The position numbers and the translations under genes were made by a program. This document shows positions 41,225-51,166 of a stretch of DNA of 64,000 bases, piece after piece. Numbering within the stretch: position 1 is the stretch's first letter; each line of letters starts with the position of its first letter. The notes beneath the pieces were generated by a model. The model did not search any database. It saw only the letters and a list, made by a program, of their open reading frames with translations, and was not told where the DNA came from. Source of the DNA: Yersinia massiliensis (GTDB lineage Bacteria > Pseudomonadota > Gammaproteobacteria > Enterobacterales > Enterobacteriaceae); assembly GCF_003048255.1 (NCBI RefSeq), contig NZ_CP028487.1:2542001-2606000 (forward strand), in the 5' to 3' direction.

Positions 41225-41752
41225 ATGCTTAAGATTTTTATTCATTCAATGGTGGTGTTAACCGCATTAATTACATTTTCAGCTTCAGCTTCGACGGATA
41301 CTCAACGAAAATTTCTTCAGTCATCCACGATGACGCCAACGTCCAGCCATGCTTTTTCCACGCATAATGACACTGAAAAACTCAAAAAAATCCTGACTCA
41401 TTATGATAAATGGGAAGGTGTCAGCTATAAGCTCGGCGGTAATTCACGTAAAGGTATCGATTGCTCTGCTTATATGCAGCGCATTTTTGAAGACGAATTT
41501 GCTCATCGCTTGCCAAGAAATGCCCGAGAGCAGGCGAAACAAGGTGCGAAAATAAAGAAAGACTCTCTGCAGACGGGCGATTTGGTCTTTTTCAAAACCT
41601 CAAGGCGGACAAGCCATGTCGGCGTGTATATTGGGGAAGGAAAATTTGTTCATGCATCCAGTAGCCTAGGGGTAACTATCTCGAATCTCGATAGTAAATA
41701 CTGGGGTTCTCGGTACGAGCAAGCTCGTCGTATCAAGCATGGCGAAGTATAA
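41225..41752 (+). CDS. Secreted C40 (NlpC/P60) peptidase, MepS-like
   Basis: 175 residues with an N-terminal signal peptide (about 1-23, ending SASAS) but no lipobox cysteine, unlike NlpC and MepS. The catalytic set is Cys80 in IDCSAYM, His131 in SHVGVY and His143 in FVHAS. The catalytic domain resembles MepS (Spr) D,D-endopeptidase, which cuts mDAP-D-Ala crosslinks. It is probably a soluble periplasmic paralogue, so substrate and essentiality remain open. It ends at a strong terminator and is transcribed alone. Confidence 0.82.
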   Translation: MLKIFIHSMVVLTALITFSASASTDTQRKFLQSSTMTPTSSHAFSTHNDTEKLKKILTHYDKWEGVSYKLGGNSRKGIDCSAYMQRIFEDEFAHRLPRNAREQAKQGAKIKKDSLQTGDLVFFKTSRRTSHVGVYIGEGKFVHASSSLGVTISNLDSKYWGSRYEQARRIKHGEV

Positions 41753-41766
41753 ATGTCGCATCAATA

Positions 41767-41800
41767 ATAAAGGGACAATGATTGTCCCTTTATCTTTTTA
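41767..41800 (+). terminator. Terminator of the C40 peptidase gene
   Basis: AAAGGGACAAT/ATTGTCCCTTT stem followed by ATCTTTTTA, 15 bases after the stop; the stem also reads as a terminator for fadR from the other side. Confidence 0.85.
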
Positions 41801-41823
41801 TATCATTGTGCTGCACGTCTCAT

Positions 41824-42543
41824 CTAGCGGCGAGCATCAGCCAAATCACTGGGCATAGTCCCCTGCATACTGTGCCAAATCGCCCCACTCTCTTTACCAT
41901 AAGTACGCAGACAATCCAGCACTTGGTCATAGGCTTTTTCATCACAGAGTGTCGATAACTTGCCATAGAACGTTAACGCCAATTTCCGCGCCTCAGGATT
42001 AGAGAAGTAGTAACGCCCGACACGGGTATAAAGCCCTTTCAACCCATTCAGTATCAAACCATAAATCGGATTACCTGAAGCAAAAGCTAACCCACGAAAG
42101 ATACCGTAGTCCAACGCAGTGAACGCCTCTGAGCTGTCATCAACGGTCAGCGCTTGCGCGAGAATTTCCTGAGATTTTTCTGGATGATTACGAATTGCTG
42201 TCCGGACAAAAATAGTCGCGATGTTAGTTCGAACAGCCAGTAAGTTATCAATCAATTGGGGAACACTGTCGTGGTCAAGCCGTGCGAGCGTTTCCAATAT
42301 ACTGAGGCCTGAAGTTTCCCAAAAATTGTTTACTTTCGTCGGTTTACCGTGCTGAATAGTGAGCCAGCCATCGCGGGCTAGTCGTTGCAGCACTTCACGC
42401 AATGTTGTGCGAGTCACACCAATGAGCTCAGAAAGTTCACGCTCCGCGGGCAAAATAGTGCCTGGAGGGAAGCGATTATTCCAAATACTTTCGATAATAT
42501 ACTCTTCCGCGAAACCGGCAGGACTTTGCGCCTTTATAACCAT
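41824..42543 (-). CDS. fadR: FadR, fatty-acid metabolism regulator
   Basis: GntR-family repressor/activator: represses fad genes, activates fabA/fabB, and is released by long-chain acyl-CoA. The ATG at 42543 gives 239 residues, exactly the E. coli length; the 50-codon upstream extension is AT-rich and not family-like. Winged-helix domain 1-75 ([25 protein letters not shown]); all-helical acyl-CoA domain after that. Divergent from nhaB, as in E. coli. A FadR operator is seen at fadD, 10 kb away. Confidence 0.97.
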   Translation of the reverse strand: MVIKAQSPAGFAEEYIIESIWNNRFPPGTILPAERELSELIGVTRTTLREVLQRLARDGWLTIQHGKPTKVNNFWETSGLSILETLARLDHDSVPQLIDNLLAVRTNIATIFVRTAIRNHPEKSQEILAQALTVDDSSEAFTALDYGIFRGLAFASGNPIYGLILNGLKGLYTRVGRYYFSNPEARKLALTFYGKLSTLCDEKAYDQVLDCLRTYGKESGAIWHSMQGTMPSDLADARR

Positions 42544-42787
42544 TTTTTTGACGTTCCGTAGCAATAAATATTTGCGATTTAATGCGCTCATCATACCAGA
42601 CGACTTTAATACGATATAGCGCCTGAATCGAACAAATGGCAAAAGCTGCCATAAAGTTGCAAAAATTGTGTAGATGTAAAGATAGGCAGGCAATACATAT
42701 CGCTTTTAGATGAAGAACGTAAAGTAAAAAGTAACTTTGCATATGAATAGCATCATAAAAAATTATTTATGGAGACCCTAACTCACA

Positions 42788-44362
42788 ATGGATATGACAA
42801 TAAGACAAGCTGCACTCAAGAATTTTCTTGGCAGTTCTCCAGATTGGTACAAATTGGCTATCGTCGGATTTCTCATTGTTAATCCGCTGGTATTTTTCTT
42901 TGTTAACCCCTTTATTGCAGGGTGGATGCTGGTAGTAGAATTTATCTTTACACTCGCAATGGCGCTCAAATGTTACCCATTACAACCGGGTGGCTTATTA
43001 GCCATTCAGGCCATCGCAATTGGCATGACTAGTCCCCATCAAGTGGCTGACGAAATTGCCAATAACCTAGAGGTTCTGCTGCTCTTAGTCTTTATGGTGG
43101 CGGGTATCTATTTTATGAAGCAGCTATTACTGTTTGTCTTCACTAAACTTTTACTCAATATCCGCTCAAAAATCGTTCTCTCGTTTGCTTTTTGCGTCGC
43201 CTCCGCTTTTCTCTCAGCTTTCTTAGATGCCTTAACCGTTATCGCCGTTGTTATTAGCGTATCTGTCGGGTTTTATACTATTTATCACCATGTCGCCTCG
43301 AATCATGCAGATCAGGACATTACTGATGATAGTTGGATAGACAATCAGGAAAACCGCAAAACGCTGGAGCAATTCCGCGCATTTCTACGTAGCCTCATGA
43401 TGCATGCAGGTGTGGGCACGGCACTAGGCGGTGTAATGACCATGGTCGGCGAACCCCAAAACCTCATCATTGCTAAAAGTGCCGGTTGGCATTTTGCCGA
43501 GTTCTTCTTACGCATGTTACCCGTGACATTACCTGTACTGTGTTGTGGTTTGCTGGTGTGCGTATTGGTCGAGCGGTTCAAGCTATTTGGTTACGGGGCC
43601 GAACTCCCTGAACGTGTTCGTCAGGTACTCACTGATTATGATAAGCAGAACAGCGCCAAACGTAGCCGACAAGAAAAAGTAAAACTTCTGACCCAAGCTT
43701 TAATTGGTGTGTGGCTGGTACTGGCATTGGCATTTCATATTGCGGAAGTCGGCTTAGTCGGGCTATCAGTGATTATCCTTGCCACCTCACTGTGTGGCAT
43801 CACGAATGAGCATGCACTGGGAAAGGCATTTCAGGAAGCATTACCATTTACCGCTTTACTGACGGTATTTTTTGCCGTAGTTGCAGTCATCATTGAGCAA
43901 AACCTATTCACCCCCATTATTCAATTTGTCTTGCAAGCCTCACCATCAGCTCAGTTATCATTGTTTTATCTGTTTAACGGCTTATTGTCCTCTGTCTCAG
44001 ATAATGTTTTTGTCGGGACTGTTTATATTAATGAAGCTCGAAAAGCATTTGAACATGGGGTTATCTCTCTTCAGCAGTTTGAATTATTGGCAGTAGCAAT
44101 TAATACGGGGACTAACCTGCCATCAGTTGCCACACCGAATGGTCAAGCGGCATTTTTGTTCTTGCTGACTTCCGCACTCGCGCCACTCATCCGCCTTTCG
44201 TATGGACGAATGGTTTACATGGCTCTGCCTTATACTCTGGTGATGACTGGGGTGGGTCTATTGGGTGTGGAATACCTATTAGTTCCCGTCACAGAATGGA
44301 TGACACAAAATGGTTGGATAAGTTTGCCTCAGATCTTGTCTAGGGTTAGCATCACAAACTAA
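42788..44362 (+). CDS. nhaB: NhaB, Na+/H+ antiporter
   Basis: Electrogenic sodium-proton exchanger of the inner membrane, important at neutral to alkaline pH. 524 residues (E. coli 513) with about 12 helices. Conserved blocks include [33 protein letters not shown] and [17 protein letters not shown]. Divergent from fadR across 244 bases and followed by dsbB, as in E. coli. Confidence 0.96.
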   Translation: MDMTIRQAALKNFLGSSPDWYKLAIVGFLIVNPLVFFFVNPFIAGWMLVVEFIFTLAMALKCYPLQPGGLLAIQAIAIGMTSPHQVADEIANNLEVLLLLVFMVAGIYFMKQLLLFVFTKLLLNIRSKIVLSFAFCVASAFLSAFLDALTVIAVVISVSVGFYTIYHHVASNHADQDITDDSWIDNQENRKTLEQFRAFLRSLMMHAGVGTALGGVMTMVGEPQNLIIAKSAGWHFAEFFLRMLPVTLPVLCCGLLVCVLVERFKLFGYGAELPERVRQVLTDYDKQNSAKRSRQEKVKLLTQALIGVWLVLALAFHIAEVGLVGLSVIILATSLCGITNEHALGKAFQEALPFTALLTVFFAVVAVIIEQNLFTPIIQFVLQASPSAQLSLFYLFNGLLSSVSDNVFVGTVYINEARKAFEHGVISLQQFELLAVAINTGTNLPSVATPNGQAAFLFLLTSALAPLIRLSYGRMVYMALPYTLVMTGVGLLGVEYLLVPVTEWMTQNGWISLPQILSRVSITN

Positions 44363-44589
44363 TTACGTGCATTATACTACCTGCCAGCTCTATACCTTTC
44401 TCGCTATAAGGAGGGATGCGCTGGCAAAACAATCCAATATGTTACCCAAAGTCCAATTCGTGCTCGTGATAGGTTGCCACGCGCGAGAAATAGCTGATTT
44501 TTGGCTAATTTTACCCTTAGGTAGCTGGCAGCAAAGAGGAATTGGTTTACACTGCCGGTACAATTGCTTACTGCATGGAAAATAAAGAT

Positions 44590-45120
44590 ATGTTGCAATT
44601 CCTTAACCGCTGCTCTAAAGGGCGCGGTGCTTGGCTGTTAATGGCCCTGACTGCACTTGCATTAGAATTAGTTGCGCTCTATTTTCAACACGTGATGTTG
44701 CTACAGCCTTGCGTAATGTGTATTTACGAACGCGCCGCATTATTCGGTATTCTAGGTGCTTCGTTGTTAGGTGCTATTGCCCCTAAATCTCCCCTACGCT
44801 ATTTGGCTATTTTTGTTTGGATTTACAGCGCATGGCGTGGGGTTCAGCTCGCTTGGGTGCATACGATGCTACAACTGCATCCTTCGCCATTCACGACCTG
44901 TGACTTCTTTGTGAGCTTCCCATCTTGGTTACCATTGGATAAATGGGTGCCTGCTGTCTTTGTCGCCAGTGGTGACTGTTCAGTAAAACAATGGGAATTT
45001 CTGTCCTTAGAAATGCCTCAATGGTTGGTCGGGATCTTTGCCGCCTATTTATTGATTGGCGTACTCGTACTGATTAGCCAATTCGTTAAGCCGAAAAGAC
45101 GCGATCTGTTTAGCCGATAA
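44590..45120 (+). CDS. dsbB: DsbB, disulfide bond formation protein
   Basis: Inner-membrane oxidase that passes electrons from DsbA to quinones. The ATG at 44590 gives 176 residues, the E. coli length; the longer upstream frame (44542) includes non-conserved codons. The redox pairs are Cys41/Cys44 (QPCVMCIYE) and Cys104/Cys130 (TTCDFF, SGDCSV), all at E. coli numbering. Four helices. Followed by a strong terminator. Confidence 0.97.
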   Translation: MLQFLNRCSKGRGAWLLMALTALALELVALYFQHVMLLQPCVMCIYERAALFGILGASLLGAIAPKSPLRYLAIFVWIYSAWRGVQLAWVHTMLQLHPSPFTTCDFFVSFPSWLPLDKWVPAVFVASGDCSVKQWEFLSLEMPQWLVGIFAAYLLIGVLVLISQFVKPKRRDLFSR

Positions 45121-45146
45121 TCGCTGTACATATCTTTATCGATTGT

Positions 45147-45170
45147 AGGCGCCTTTTTGGCGCCTTTTTT
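45147..45170 (+). terminator. dsbB intrinsic terminator
   Basis: AGGCGCC-TTTTT-GGCGCCT followed by TTTTT, 26 bases after the dsbB stop. Confidence 0.93.
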
Positions 45171-45266
45171 ATTTCTGCTTTATCGCGTATTTATCCAGCA
45201 TCACGTTGTATTCAAAAACAAAAAGGCCACCCTGAGGTAGCCTGATATTTATCTAACAGTCGTAAA

Positions 45267-45623
45267 TTACGCTTTCGTATGGGTACAAGTGTATTGATTA
45301 GCCTGCTCGCCATCAACAATAGCCAGACGAATGGGTAGCCCTGATATATTAAGGGAAGCAATAACTTGCTCTTGGCTGTTCGCTTTCTGGAAGATAAGTG
45401 ATTCCCCTTGGCCTTCTGGATTCACTTTAACAAACTGAAATACGGACTGATCAATGGTCAACTGCTGATTTGGGCCATCCAATACCGCAGTAATTTGGTT
45501 GCCGTCTTTCAACTGACAATCAAGATTGATTAATGAAGCTCCACCCGCCAGGGCCTGATGCGAAACGCTACCTAAAGTAGCGGAGATGCCGATGATAACA
45601 GCGGCTAACGTTGAATATTTCAT
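45267..45623 (-). CDS. Small secreted protein of unknown function
   Basis: 118 residues with a clear signal peptide MKYSTLAAVIIGISATLGSV ending SHQALA at about residue 26. The mature part has two cysteines, in NLDCQLKDG and QYTCTHTKA, that could pair in a disulfide, and looks beta-rich. I do not recognise the family. It sits where E. coli has genes such as ycgJ/pliG nearby, but no homology is claimed. Downstream of ycgN on the same strand; dsbB converges on it. Confidence 0.7.
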   Translation of the reverse strand: MKYSTLAAVIIGISATLGSVSHQALAGGASLINLDCQLKDGNQITAVLDGPNQQLTIDQSVFQFVKVNPEGQGESLIFQKANSQEQVIASLNISGLPIRLAIVDGEQANQYTCTHTKA

Positions 45624-45689
45624 TATATTAAGTTTCTTGGTTAAATTTTGGCGTTAGTATGCCATAGCAACCCGATGAAGAGGTACGGG

Positions 45690-46136
45690 TTATCTAGCCC
45701 ACTGAGGTTTATTCAAAATGTGGTCCTGCCAGTCAACCACTTCACTCTCGCGAACAGCAATATGACGTACAGAGATCCGTTCACCGTGCATAGCCGATTT
45801 CGATCCGGTTAATAACGGATGCCAATGAGGTAAGTCATGCCCCTCGCCAATAAGACGATATGCGCATGTAGGGGGTAACCATTCAAAGGTGACGAGATTT
45901 TCGCGGGTTAACTTGATGCAGTCTTCTTCCAATTCGAAACGGCGATCATAGTGTCGACACTGGCAAGTTTTGATATTGAGCTGATCGCAGGCGACATTAG
46001 TGAAGTAGATTTCATCGGTGTCTTCATCGATCAGTTTGTTCAAACAGCATTGGCCGCAACCGTCGCACAGCGATTCCCATTCACTGTCTGACATCTCAGC
46101 GAGTGTTTTTTGTTGCCAAAATGGACGTTGTGACAT
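45690..46136 (-). CDS. ycgN: YcgN, cysteine-cluster protein (UPF0260)
   Basis: 148 residues of the conserved YcgN family, function unknown. An N-terminal [12 protein letters not shown] and downstream [16 protein letters not shown] suggest a bound metal or Fe-S cluster. Cytosolic, with no signal peptide. Lies after ycgM on the same strand, as in E. coli. Confidence 0.93.
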   Translation of the reverse strand: MSQRPFWQQKTLAEMSDSEWESLCDGCGQCCLNKLIDEDTDEIYFTNVACDQLNIKTCQCRHYDRRFELEEDCIKLTRENLVTFEWLPPTCAYRLIGEGHDLPHWHPLLTGSKSAMHGERISVRHIAVRESEVVDWQDHILNKPQWAR

Positions 46137-46239
46137 ATCGGTATCCGGTGTGAATAAATGAGCGGGTCGTTATAGACGCTTTAGCTGTCAGATGCAAGCC
46201 TTGCCGCCTAGACCATTGGCATAAGCGGCAGCGGTGTTA

Positions 46240-46896
46240 TTAGATGATGCGGGTGTTCAATGTCTTACCATTAAGCATTATTTTAAGCATATCACCCGAT
46301 TTCATTGGGCCTACACCCTGCGGCGTTCCTGTCAGGACGATATCACCAGCACGTAACGTAAAGAAGCGACTGATGTAACTGATCAGCGGAATGATTGGAG
46401 TAATCATATCGCGGGTATTACCCTGCTGACGAATTTCATCGTTGATAGTTAGGGATAAATCCGCCTGTTGTGCATCACCAAATTCAGCCACAGGGATAAA
46501 ACCGGAGATCGGGCATGAACCATCAAATGCCTTGGATTTCTCCCACGGTTGCCCCACCTTCTTCAAGCCCGCCTGCAGTTCACGTAGCGTAAGATCTAAC
46601 GCAACACCGTAACCCGCAATCGCACGTGCGACTCTATCTTCGCTGGCTTGCTTTAGCGGTGTTCCGATCAAAACGGCCAACTCAACTTCATGATGGACAG
46701 CCCCGAAGTCTTTAGGAATGGACACGGGTTGACGAATATCACATAAGGCCGTTTCAGGTTTAATAAACAGAACCGGTTCGACTGAGGCTGTGCTCCCCAT
46801 TTCTTTAATATGCTCTGCGTAGTTACTGCCTACACAAACCACTTTACTCACTGGAAAATCCAGCAAAGCCCCTTGCCAGTCTCTATGTTGATACAT
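46240..46896 (-). CDS. ycgM: YcgM, fumarylacetoacetate hydrolase family protein
   Basis: FAH-fold enzyme; members hydrolyse or decarboxylate small keto acids, and this subgroup resembles acylpyruvase/oxaloacetate-decarboxylase (FAHD1) proteins. The ATG at 46896 gives 218 residues and follows AGGAGAGG; the 25-codon upstream extension is not family-like. Metal ligands lie in VHHEVELAVLIG and YGVALDLTLRELQ, and TGTPQGVG is the C-terminal signature. Substrate not assigned. Confidence 0.92.
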   Translation of the reverse strand: MYQHRDWQGALLDFPVSKVVCVGSNYAEHIKEMGSTASVEPVLFIKPETALCDIRQPVSIPKDFGAVHHEVELAVLIGTPLKQASEDRVARAIAGYGVALDLTLRELQAGLKKVGQPWEKSKAFDGSCPISGFIPVAEFGDAQQADLSLTINDEIRQQGNTRDMITPIIPLISYISRFFTLRAGDIVLTGTPQGVGPMKSGDMLKIMLNGKTLNTRII

Positions 46897-47086
46897 ACTG
46901 CCTCTCCTGAATTTACATCCTGATAGACGCGACACCACAATCAAACGACTATGGCATACAGATACTATCACGCCAACTCAATAATCAAGTCTATCCGCAA
47001 TTTAGCCTGTGATGCCGACAAGTATTTTAGCCAAATCCCTCAACCTGCAGCAAATAACGGATAGATGGGAACGATAGAAACCTAAG

Positions 47087-47365
47087 CTAGGATTGCACGT
47101 TGTTTTCACCCAAATGCATTTTCAGCAAGCTCTCAGGTGGCGGTGGGACTTGCAGATAGAATCCCTGCTCAATCAATGCGCTTTTAACTTTATCAATATC
47201 GGCTGTCGCGAGTTTATTACGGTTGTTTAGCGCAAGTTGCATCGCAAATTGGGGTTTGCCAAAACTAGCAAGTAGCTCTGCGGGCACCCTTGAGAAATCG
47301 TCTTTCTTTTCGATATAAAGGTAGGTTTGATCCCGTTTCGGACTTCTGTAGATAGCACAAAGCAT
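47087..47365 (-). CDS. ycgL: YcgL domain protein
   Basis: Conserved small protein of unknown function: 92 residues from the ATG at 47365 ([20 protein letters not shown]). A GTG three codons earlier is also possible; neither has a strong ribosome site. [20 protein letters not shown] and [17 protein letters not shown] match the family. Upstream of ycgM on the same strand, as in E. coli. Confidence 0.92.
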   Translation of the reverse strand: MLCAIYRSPKRDQTYLYIEKKDDFSRVPAELLASFGKPQFAMQLALNNRNKLATADIDKVKSALIEQGFYLQVPPPPESLLKMHLGENNVQS

Positions 47366-47891
47366 GTTCTGCACTCTATTGGATGTTTTTGATAATAGGA
47401 TGGTACGGATGCCAAAATTATAACACGCTCAACCAAACTACACTCTCATCAGCTCGGGATTTGTCGATGACTCGGTAAGATTTCTCCGAAATAATACTGC
47501 CAAAGTTTTCATAGAACCGATAATAATCAGGTGTGGCGATCGTACTTATAAAAGACAACCGGTCACGATAATAAATCATGCCGTTTGATAAAATGATGAA
47601 TTTTACGAATACCGCCAGTTTAGTATTGAGAAAAATGAATTGTTGAAAAAATATACAATCCAAACATGACAGTGATATCAACCAAATATAGGCCGTTCGG
47701 GGCTAGCGATTAAGTAGAAGTTATGCTGTAATTTCTTATCAGATTGGTGTCATTGTGGTCTATAGATTTCAATATATTGATACGGATAGATTTATCTTTA
47801 TATTACCTATAACATGCTTAGGAACATCAGAATAATGTACCCCCGAATGATATTCTGGGGATTAAACGCAGCTGAAACTGAGTCAGGATAG
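47366..47891. other. Divergent intergenic region between ycgL and minC
   Basis: 526 AT-rich bases. One 87-codon open frame on the minus strand (47418-47681) ends 52 bases before ycgL; it has no ribosome site I trust and no recognised domain, so it may be a gene remnant or chance. A hairpin CCCCCGAATGATATTCTGGGG (about 47840-47860) lies in the minC leader. Confidence 0.4.
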
Positions 47892-48578
47892 ATGTCACAA
47901 ACGCCAATTGAGTTAAAAGGCAGTAGTTTTACCCTTTCGGTCATTCATTTATATGATTCGCGACCGGAGGTAATCCGTCAGGCATTACAGGAAAAAGTGG
48001 ATCAAGCACCCGCATTCCTGAAAAACGCCCCTGTTGTGATTAACGTTGCAACGTTACCTAACGGTGCTAACTGGAAAGATCTCCAACAGGCTGTCACCTC
48101 AGCAGGTCTGCGTATTGTTGGCATCAGTGGTTGTCAGGATGAACGTCAAAAGCGAGCGATTGCGCGAGCAGGCCTACCGTTACTGAGTGAAGGGAAAGGC
48201 CAAAAAGTCGCACCGGAACCTGTTATCAGCCCTCCGGAAAACGCGCCGACCAAGACACGAATCATCAATACACCAGTCCGTTCCGGCCAACAGATTTATG
48301 CGCGTAATTGCGATTTGATTGTTATCAGCAGTGTCAGTGCTGGTGCTGAATTAATTGCCGACGGCAATATTCATATTTATGGAATGATGCGAGGCCGTGC
48401 GCTAGCAGGTGCATCCGGTGATGCCCAATGCCAGATTTTTTGCACACACCTAGGCGCTGAACTAGTCTCTATCGCAGGGCAGTACTGGTTGAGTGATCAG
48501 ATCCCGCGCGACTATTTTGGTCAGGCTGCACGTCTACATCTGCTAGATAATGCACTAACTATACAACCTTTAAATTAA
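47892..48578 (+). CDS. minC: MinC, septum-site inhibitor
   Basis: Blocks FtsZ ring formation near the poles; carried to the membrane by MinD. 228 residues. N-terminal FtsZ-acting domain (about 1-105), Pro-rich linker near 108-125, and C-terminal beta-helix that binds MinD (about 126-228), with [20 protein letters not shown] and RGRALAG. First gene of minCDE, as in E. coli. Confidence 0.97.
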   Translation: MSQTPIELKGSSFTLSVIHLYDSRPEVIRQALQEKVDQAPAFLKNAPVVINVATLPNGANWKDLQQAVTSAGLRIVGISGCQDERQKRAIARAGLPLLSEGKGQKVAPEPVISPPENAPTKTRIINTPVRSGQQIYARNCDLIVISSVSAGAELIADGNIHIYGMMRGRALAGASGDAQCQIFCTHLGAELVSIAGQYWLSDQIPRDYFGQAARLHLLDNALTIQPLN

Positions 48579-48603
48579 GCCCTTTTGACAAGGAATCCAT
48601 TTC

Positions 48604-49416
48604 ATGGCACGCATTATTGTTGTTACATCGGGTAAAGGGGGCGTTGGCAAGACCACATCAAGCGCGGCTATCGCAACCGGCTTGGCCCAAAAAGGTAAAA
48701 AAACCGTGGTTATCGATTTTGATATCGGCCTACGGAACCTAGATTTGATTATGGGATGTGAACGTCGGGTCGTTTATGATTTTGTTAATGTCATTCAAGG
48801 TGATGCCACTTTGAACCAAGCACTGATAAAAGATAAGCGTACAGATAATTTGTATATTCTGCCTGCTTCTCAGACCCGCGATAAAGATGCCCTGACTAAA
48901 GAGGGTGTTGAGAAAATTCTGAATGATCTTGGCGAAATGAATTTTGAGTTCGTTGTCTGTGACTCTCCAGCAGGTATCGAGAGCGGCGCTTTGATGGCAC
49001 TGTACTTTGCTGACGAAGCCGTTATCACGACGAACCCAGAAGTTTCTTCAGTCCGTGACTCAGACCGTATCCTTGGGATACTGTCTTCTAAGTCTCGCCG
49101 TGCTGAAAATGGTCAAGACCCGATTAAAGAACACCTGCTGTTGACCCGCTATAATCCAGGGCGCGTTAATCGCGGCGATATGCTTAGCATGGAAGATGTC
49201 CTTGATATCCTGAGGATCCCATTGGTTGGCGTTATTCCAGAAGATCAGTCTGTACTGCGTGCCTCGAACCAAGGCGAGCCTGTGATTCTGGACAAAGAGT
49301 CAGATGCTGGTAAAGCTTATGACGATACCGTTGACCGTTTGCTAGGAGAAGAACGCCCCTTCCGCTTCATTGAAGAAGAGAAGAAGGGCTTCCTGAAACG
49401 CCTTTTTGGGGGATAA
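48604..49416 (+). CDS. minD: MinD, cell-division ATPase
   Basis: ParA-type ATPase that oscillates between poles and recruits MinC. 270 residues with the deviant Walker A GKGGVGKTT (Lys11 and Lys16), DFDIGLRNLDL, and the C-terminal amphipathic membrane helix EEEKKGFLKRLFGG. 25 bases after minC, 3 before minE. Confidence 0.98.
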   Translation: MARIIVVTSGKGGVGKTTSSAAIATGLAQKGKKTVVIDFDIGLRNLDLIMGCERRVVYDFVNVIQGDATLNQALIKDKRTDNLYILPASQTRDKDALTKEGVEKILNDLGEMNFEFVVCDSPAGIESGALMALYFADEAVITTNPEVSSVRDSDRILGILSSKSRRAENGQDPIKEHLLLTRYNPGRVNRGDMLSMEDVLDILRIPLVGVIPEDQSVLRASNQGEPVILDKESDAGKAYDDTVDRLLGEERPFRFIEEEKKGFLKRLFGG

Positions 49417-49419
49417 ACC

Positions 49420-49689
49420 ATGGCTTTGTTAGACTTTTTTCTGTCCCGCAAAAAACCGACAGCCAATATAGCCAAGGAACGGCTGCAAATTATCGTCGCT
49501 GAACGTCGTCGTGGGGATAGTGCTCCCCACTATCTACCTGACTTAAAACGCGATATTTTGGCGGTTATTTGTAAATATATCCAAATCGAACCTGAAATGC
49601 TGCATGTGCAATTTGAGCAGAAAGGGGATGATATTTCGGTGCTTGAACTTAATGTGACATTACCGGAAACGGAAGAAACACCTAAATGA
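49420..49689 (+). CDS. minE: MinE, topological specificity factor
   Basis: Stimulates MinD ATPase and drives pole-to-pole oscillation. 89 residues, starting with the membrane-targeting [12 protein letters not shown] and the MinD-contact region [16 protein letters not shown]; beta-rich C-terminal dimer domain. Followed by an intrinsic terminator. Confidence 0.98.
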   Translation: MALLDFFLSRKKPTANIAKERLQIIVAERRRGDSAPHYLPDLKRDILAVICKYIQIEPEMLHVQFEQKGDDISVLELNVTLPETEETPK

Positions 49690-49705
49690 TGTCTTCGCAA
49701 TAACT

Positions 49706-49740
49706 CACCCCTGTATTTATTTACAGGGGTGTTTGTTTTC
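49706..49740 (+). terminator. minCDE intrinsic terminator
   Basis: CACCCCTGTA-TTTATT-TACAGGGGTG followed by TTTGTTTTC, 16 bases after the minE stop. Confidence 0.93.
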
Positions 49741-49927
49741 TGCTGTTTATTTATTGCTAGTGAGAAGTTTCATTACTGGATATTCATCCAGCTTTATTAT
49801 TGCTTTTATATATCGTTTCGACAAAAGAAGAGAATTCCTAGCCTATATTTTAGTTATTCACCAAATGTCGATAAATTAAGAATTGAGTTAATCAGAGTAG
49901 AGATAACTCCCCCACCCTGAATATCAA

Positions 49928-51049
49928 TTAATACTGCTGTAAGATCTCAATCAATTCTGCCGATAACAGATCACCCCGCCAGCCACTTAATAACTCAGGC
50001 TGAGAATCAGATAATTTCAGCTTCCAATGCCAGCTCAATAATTGGTTAATTTGACGACGTGATGCCAGTAATTCACTGCTCAGCCCTGAGCGCTCACTGA
50101 CAGCCGATATTAATGCTTTAATATCCTTAAAGACCTTCTTATAGCCAGGCTGATCGATCAAGTTAGCCACCGGTGGTGGAAGTTGGTCATCAGGTACTGC
50201 GTTGCCCTCGGCGACCAGTGCAAGCAGAGTACGCCCATGATAGCGAATCTCCTGCCCGCTTAACCCCAGCGAATCCAACTCACCCAGCGAGGTTGGCTGG
50301 TAACGAGCCACCTGCCAGAGATTTTCCTCTCGCACGACAAAATTAACCGCCAGATCACGCTCACGGGCCTGACGCAAGCGCCAAGCTGCTAGCTTCTGCA
50401 AACATGCTAATTGGTGGCCTCGTAGCTGCCAAGCATTGGTTATCTCACGGTAGGCTAATTCAGGGTCCAGAGTCTCACTGCGGCGGCGGCACAACAGCAA
50501 GCATTCATCTTTTGCGGCATCCATACGCCCCGCTGCTTCTGTTGCTTCCACCAATTTGGCGGCTAACGGTAACAAGTAAAATACGTCGGCGGCCGCGTAA
50601 TCACACTGTTTTTCGCTTAATGGACGAGCGATCCAATCAGTACGAGACTCACTTTTATCTAATTCAACGCCTTCAAATTCGTTGACCAGCATGGCAAAAC
50701 CGCAAGATAGCGAGCGCCCAGTAAAAGCGGCTAATACCTGAGTGTCAATCATCGGGGTTGGCATCCCGTCGAAAGCATTGAGGAACACCTCAAGATCTTC
50801 ACTGCCAGCATGCAAGTATTTCACTACATTCAAATCTTGCAACAGCTCACGAAAGGGCTTCCACTCTGTGATTGGTAAAGGGTCAATCAGTGAAAGTTGT
50901 TCACCGTCATACAGTTGAATCAGGCCCAACTGAGGGTAGTAAGTGCGTGTTCTGACAAACTCTGTATCCAGCGCGATATGGGCATGTTTCCGGGCTTGTT
51001 CGCAGACTTGCTGCAACGCACTATTGGTCGTGATCAACTGATAATTCAA
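49928..51049 (-). CDS. rnd: Ribonuclease D
   Basis: 3'-5' exoribonuclease that trims tRNA precursors and other small RNAs. The start is TTG at 51049, giving 373 residues beginning (M)NYQLITTNSAL; E. coli rnd also uses UUG. DEDD catalytic residues appear in ALDTEFVRT, HAGSEDLEVF and the YAAADVFYLL region. HRDC domains follow (about 210-290). A 12-bp hairpin precedes the gene by 22 bases. Confidence 0.95.
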   Translation of the reverse strand: MNYQLITTNSALQQVCEQARKHAHIALDTEFVRTRTYYPQLGLIQLYDGEQLSLIDPLPITEWKPFRELLQDLNVVKYLHAGSEDLEVFLNAFDGMPTPMIDTQVLAAFTGRSLSCGFAMLVNEFEGVELDKSESRTDWIARPLSEKQCDYAAADVFYLLPLAAKLVEATEAAGRMDAAKDECLLLCRRRSETLDPELAYREITNAWQLRGHQLACLQKLAAWRLRQARERDLAVNFVVREENLWQVARYQPTSLGELDSLGLSGQEIRYHGRTLLALVAEGNAVPDDQLPPPVANLIDQPGYKKVFKDIKALISAVSERSGLSSELLASRRQINQLLSWHWKLKLSDSQPELLSGWRGDLLSAELIEILQQY

Positions 51050-51070
51050 AACGTCATTCTCATGGTCGTT

Positions 51071-51099
51071 ATAGCCGCCCTTTTTGCAAGGGCGGCTAT
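51071..51099 (-). promoter_or_regulatory. Leader hairpin just upstream of rnd
   Basis: ATAGCCGCCCTT and AAGGGCGGCTAT form a perfect 12-bp stem with a 5-base loop. In E. coli the rnd leader also has a strong GC-rich hairpin followed by a U-run needed for translation; here no U-run follows (minus strand continues AACGACC). Confidence 0.6.
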
Positions 51100-51112
51100 A
51101 TATGGCAAACAC

Positions 51113-51140
51113 AACAACGCCGGTGATGACCGGCGTTGTT
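51113..51140 (-). terminator. Hairpin after fadD
   Basis: AACAACGCCGG/CCGGCGTTGTT, an 11-bp perfect stem with a 6-base loop, lies 26 bases after the fadD stop and before the rnd leader. There is no strong T-run. Confidence 0.6.
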
Positions 51141-51166
51141 GATAATGATTGGGTGATGCTGTTACG

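Noticed and set aside
47418-47681. 87-codon minus-strand frame upstream of ycgL
   Set aside because: AT-rich, no good ribosome site, no recognised domain. Could be a remnant, but evidence is too thin to call a gene.
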